Shown here: one piece after another, positions 61,415 to 64,000 of the stretch
Numbering within the stretch: the first letter of the stretch is position 1
How the letters are laid out: each line of letters starts with the position of its first letter
Origin: Bacillota bacterium
GTDB lineage: Bacteria > Bacillota > Clostridia > Lachnospirales > Lachnospiraceae
Direction: 5' to 3'
Assembly (NCBI GenBank): GCA_023407575.1
Contig: JAEYLX010000032.1
Location: 372,001-436,000, forward strand
Length of the DNA stretch: 64,000 nucleotides
Made by a program: the position numbers and the translations under genes
The notes under the pieces: generated by a model
The model's input: the letters and a program-made list of their open reading frames with translations, nothing else
Told to the model about the DNA's origin: nothing
The model's database searches: none

Positions 61415-63190
61415 TCATGTTCTGATATCAAACGAATAACGCTTAACAGCATCCGATTGAAGGGAATCCTCCAGTGTACTGCTAATTATATCAGGACTAA
61501 TTGTTTCCTGATGAATACTTGCTGTAACACGATACCCCTTTGTTTCTAAAGCTTCGGTCAGTGAAGGCAGATTAGCTCTTAATAGGTTGCAGGAAGCTTC
61601 GTTTTCCATATGAAAGGAAACCTGTAACATATCACGTGTCATGGAAAGCTTAATATTCATGGAACCTAGATTGGTCATATCTAAATGAATAAGGACACTA
61701 AGGGGTTCATCGCTTAAAGCGGTGGATTTTTTTCTAGTCATTACATAAAGATCAGCATGACTTAGCTGTTCTTTAAACTGAACGGGGATTGGTAGATAGG
61801 TAAATACATTTTGAAAATCCCTTAATAGTCCTACGGTGTTTTGCAAATTCTGAACAGGTTCCTGCAGCGAGCGGACATCAGCATTCTCTTCCATATTCCT
61901 TAGAAGATGATGAATGGAACCAAGATCCTTTTCGACCTGTTGATATAAGTTGTTAACTTCCTCTTGCAGAGCAACTTTTTCCGGTGTAAGTGTCCAGCGT
62001 TGTAATAATGCTGCTTCAAGTAGTTTGGCATATAGAGGTGTTTTAAGCAATTGCAGAGTATTCGTATCCCCCTTCTGCAAGGAAGATTGAATAAAGCCTA
62101 GAACCTCCTTTGTAGAGATAGTTCCCTCCAATAGTTGTTGCTTTTTGGAAGTATCCATTGGCAGTTCTGAAAGAAGGTCTGCGATTTGGGATTGCTCTGA
62201 AGGCCCTAGAAGTTCCTTTAGCAAGGGCAGTGTTTTACCCGGATTTATAGGATTACCACCGGGGACTTCGATCAGGGTATTTGTTGAAGCTGCCTCGGAG
62301 GGAGCATTATTTATTAAAGATTGATTACCAATGGTGGTTTGATTTTGTGTTGTCGCCGCAGTTTGATCTATATTGCTGGTATCTTCAGGATATAATAGGT
62401 TAATTAGGCTCTGATTTGTATTTAGTAAGGTTGCTCTAAGTGCGGAACCTGCTGAACCAGAGGGTTGTAAGGCAAAAGGTTGACTTGTTTCTAAGTTAGT
62501 ATTAACAATAGAATTTTCAGCACTCATAGCGGAGGAGGAACTAGGAGTAGTTGCAGTGAACAACTCAGTTATTTTTTTTGCTGTCTGATTTATCTGGTTA
62601 GTGAGCTGAGCTGAACCTTTCAGTAACTCATTTATTTGATTTAGATTACTTAAAGTTAAGGGTATGTTATTTTTATGCATAAAAATCAATGTTGCAGGTG
62701 ATGACTCTGTACCTGCTTGTGAAAGGCGAATAAAGTTTTGTAAAGTGGTGGTATCAATTGGTAATTGATGCTTCAGCATTTCACTTACTAGTAAGCGATT
62801 CCGTTCCGTGTTAGGCAACATTGCAGCATTTAAGGCTTTTATTATCATTGCATCATTAATAGCTAGTGCATTTTCAGGACGAAATGATAAGAGAATTTGA
62901 TTTAAACTATTTTCGGATACGAGGAAGCTAGCTTGCTGCCCGATGGATAAAGGAATATTTCCAGTTAACTTTGCAGATATAATCTGATTACCTGGTTCTA
63001 TTTGGATTTTAACTTCCTGATAGCGAAGATCAACAATTTGACCCTTTATAATTTGACCTTCCTTTAAGGGAGGCATGGACTTATCATCATTAATAGAATG
63101 CAGGGCAGCAGATTTTGCCTTAGCGCCTTCTATATTAGAGGATTTTGTCTTACTCTGCTGTGCAGTTCTTAATTTGTTCGAGATATCCAT
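61415..63190 (-). CDS. FliK-like flagellar hook-length control protein
   Basis: A 591-residue hydrophilic protein. The N-terminal ~45 residues are low-complexity; a beta-rich segment follows (GQIVDLRYQEVKIQI). The middle is Gln/Thr/Asn-rich. The C-terminal ~90 residues (LIHLDMTNLGSMNIKLSMTRD, LLRANLPSLTEALETKGYRV) match the FliK C-terminal domain that talks to FlhB when the hook is complete. The length is usual for clostridial FliK-like proteins. No other flagellar gene is in the window, so whether it is the main FliK or an accessory homologue is unclear. GGAGG precedes the ATG. Confidence 0.78.
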   Translation of the reverse strand: MDISNKLRTAQQSKTKSSNIEGAKAKSAALHSINDDKSMPPLKEGQIIKGQIVDLRYQEVKIQIEPGNQIISAKLTGNIPLSIGQQASFLVSENSLNQILLSFRPENALAINDAMIIKALNAAMLPNTERNRLLVSEMLKHQLPIDTTTLQNFIRLSQAGTESSPATLIFMHKNNIPLTLSNLNQINELLKGSAQLTNQINQTAKKITELFTATTPSSSSAMSAENSIVNTNLETSQPFALQPSGSAGSALRATLLNTNQSLINLLYPEDTSNIDQTAATTQNQTTIGNQSLINNAPSEAASTNTLIEVPGGNPINPGKTLPLLKELLGPSEQSQIADLLSELPMDTSKKQQLLEGTISTKEVLGFIQSSLQKGDTNTLQLLKTPLYAKLLEAALLQRWTLTPEKVALQEEVNNLYQQVEKDLGSIHHLLRNMEENADVRSLQEPVQNLQNTVGLLRDFQNVFTYLPIPVQFKEQLSHADLYVMTRKKSTALSDEPLSVLIHLDMTNLGSMNIKLSMTRDMLQVSFHMENEASCNLLRANLPSLTEALETKGYRVTASIHQETISPDIISSTLEDSLQSDAVKRYSFDIRT

Positions 63191-63404
63191 AGCATTCGCC
63201 TCCTTTCTGTGTTTGCGTGACTATTTTATTGAATTGCAGTCTAATGTATATATCGGCAAATAAAACTAATTTATTAACCTTAATACAAGGGTGTAAAAAC
63301 TTTAAATTATTAATGAAAAAACGGAGATTACCTTATATAAATAGGTTTATTCCATTAATATTCTAATAAAATAATGTAATTACAAAAAAAGTTAATCAAT
63401 TTAC
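63191..63404. other. AT-rich intergenic stretch upstream of the gltB promoter
   Basis: Between the FliK-like gene start and the gltB promoter. It must hold the minus-strand promoter of the FliK-like gene, but no convincing box or gene is recognisable in it. Confidence 0.5.
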
Positions 63405-63433
63405 TTGCATTCTAGAATAAACTATTATATAAT
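63405..63433 (+). promoter_or_regulatory. gltB promoter
   Basis: TTGCAT (63405-63410) and TATAAT (63428-63433) are 17 bases apart, about 195 bases before the gltB ATG. Confidence 0.75.
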
Positions 63434-63453
63434 CAGTTCAAATAAAAACGAAG

Positions 63454-63496
63454 GCGTTTTTAGACTTTAATTAGGAAGTCTAAAGGCGCTTTTTTT
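63454..63496 (+). terminator. Promoter-proximal terminator (attenuator) in the gltB leader
   Basis: GCGTTTTTAGACTT (63454-63467) and AAGTCTAAAGGCGC (63476-63489) form a 14-bp stem with two G-U pairs and an 8-base loop, followed by seven T. It lies about 15-50 bases after the predicted transcription start, so most transcripts would end here unless antiterminated. Confidence 0.8.
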
Positions 63497-63627
63497 CGTT
63501 ATTTCGAAGGTGAATGAAGTATCAAATTGGCGTTGTCAAATATAGAAGCAAATAAGTTTCCTAAGAGAGCGTCATACTAATTTAAAAATTGTTACTGCTA
63601 AATAAAATAAAGGAAGAGGAATGCATA

Positions 63628-64000
63628 TGAGCGAAAAAAGAAGAGAGGAAATTACACAGGTTCCAGAGGGATTATATGATCCAAGATTTGAACATGATAA
63701 TTGCGGTATTGGTGCAGTAGTACACATGAAAGGTCTTAAAACCCATGAAACTGTTGAGAATGCCTTAAAGATTGTTGAGAATTTAGAGCACCGTGCCGGT
63801 AAAGATGCCCATGGGCAGACTGGTGATGGCGTTGGTATTCTCCTTCAGATATCCCATAAATTCTTTTCGAAAGTAACAAAACCACTGGGATTTGAACTTG
63901 GTGGTGAACGTGATTACGGCGTTGGTATGTTCTTCTTCCCACAAGATGAATTAAGCAGAAACCAAGCTAAGAAAATGTTTGAGATCGTAGTGGAAAAAGA
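63628..64000 (+). CDS. gltB: Glutamate synthase large subunit, N-terminal part (3' end outside window)
   Basis: The first ~124 codons of GOGAT, which makes two glutamates from glutamine and 2-oxoglutarate. A 25-residue propeptide (ending RFEHDN) precedes Cys26 of the CGIGAVVHMKG motif, the N-terminal nucleophile of class II glutaminases once the propeptide is removed. NLEHRAGKDAHGQTGDGVGIL is typical of the family. The start is the ATG at 63628 with GAGG upstream at seven bases; the ATG at 63622 is too close to that site. The frame runs off the window. The leader carries an attenuator. Confidence 0.93.

Overview
The window comes from a low-GC, Gram-positive, anaerobic, spore-forming and probably flagellated Clostridia genome. 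The best guess is a plant-polysaccharide-degrading Lachnospiraceae (Lachnoclostridium phytofermentans-like). This is inferred from AT-rich DNA, strong AGGAGG ribosome-binding sites, T-box leaders, DapL-type lysine synthesis, a GatCAB transamidation operon, a SleB-type hydrolase, a Cse60-like protein, GH43 and many chemoreceptors. No rRNA, tRNA, CRISPR array, transposase or phage gene was seen.

Layout. 1-7.5 kb: the end of a chemosensory operon (CheA, CheW, chemoreceptor), a PAS histidine kinase, a lone receiver and a GGDEF-EAL protein, which together suggest c-di-GMP output. 7.6-15.1 kb: small genes (DUF2249, Cse60-like), a GH43 glycosidase, a LacI regulator, a TIM-barrel isomerase and a second chemoreceptor. 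15.3-28.6 kb: a sugar-catabolic island. One arm holds a PfkB kinase, class II aldolase, DeoR regulator, FGGY kinase and Gfo/Idh dehydrogenase. The divergent arm holds an OYE-type reductase, an RbsB/A/C-like ABC importer and an AlsE-like epimerase, followed by a paralogous DeoR regulator and another TIM-barrel isomerase. The sugar is unknown; an allulose/allose-like route is one possibility. 28.7-34.5 kb: a PHP phosphoesterase, ferredoxin, a T-box(Ala)-controlled alanine transaminase, a 1-phosphofructokinase-like kinase and a LysM/SleB hydrolase.

34.9-45 kb: a large ABC exporter fusion with a divergent two-component system, a secreted Ig-like protein, release factor 3, and a TetR-ABC operon with a clear operator. 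45-54.9 kb: Fe-alcohol dehydrogenase, glutamine synthetase with an ANTAR protein, dapF-dapL, an HMA metal chaperone, an LD-carboxypeptidase and an LtaS-like enzyme. 54.9-60.2 kb: a T-box leader with overlapping GAA/AAC codons ahead of aspS-gatC-gatA-gatB. 60.7-64 kb: a PilZ protein, a FliK-like protein and the start of gltB behind a promoter-proximal terminator.

The most unusual structure is a pair of ~200-bp intergenic palindromic elements (40183-40382 and 61203-61397, opposite orientation). They share two invariant core segments, while their three nested stems differ by compensatory base-pair changes. This indicates selection on a folded RNA or DNA hairpin and belongs to no family I recognise. 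A second short intergenic repeat is found at 13.26 and 31.3 kb; the 31.3-kb copy sits inside the untranslated leader of the alanine transaminase gene.
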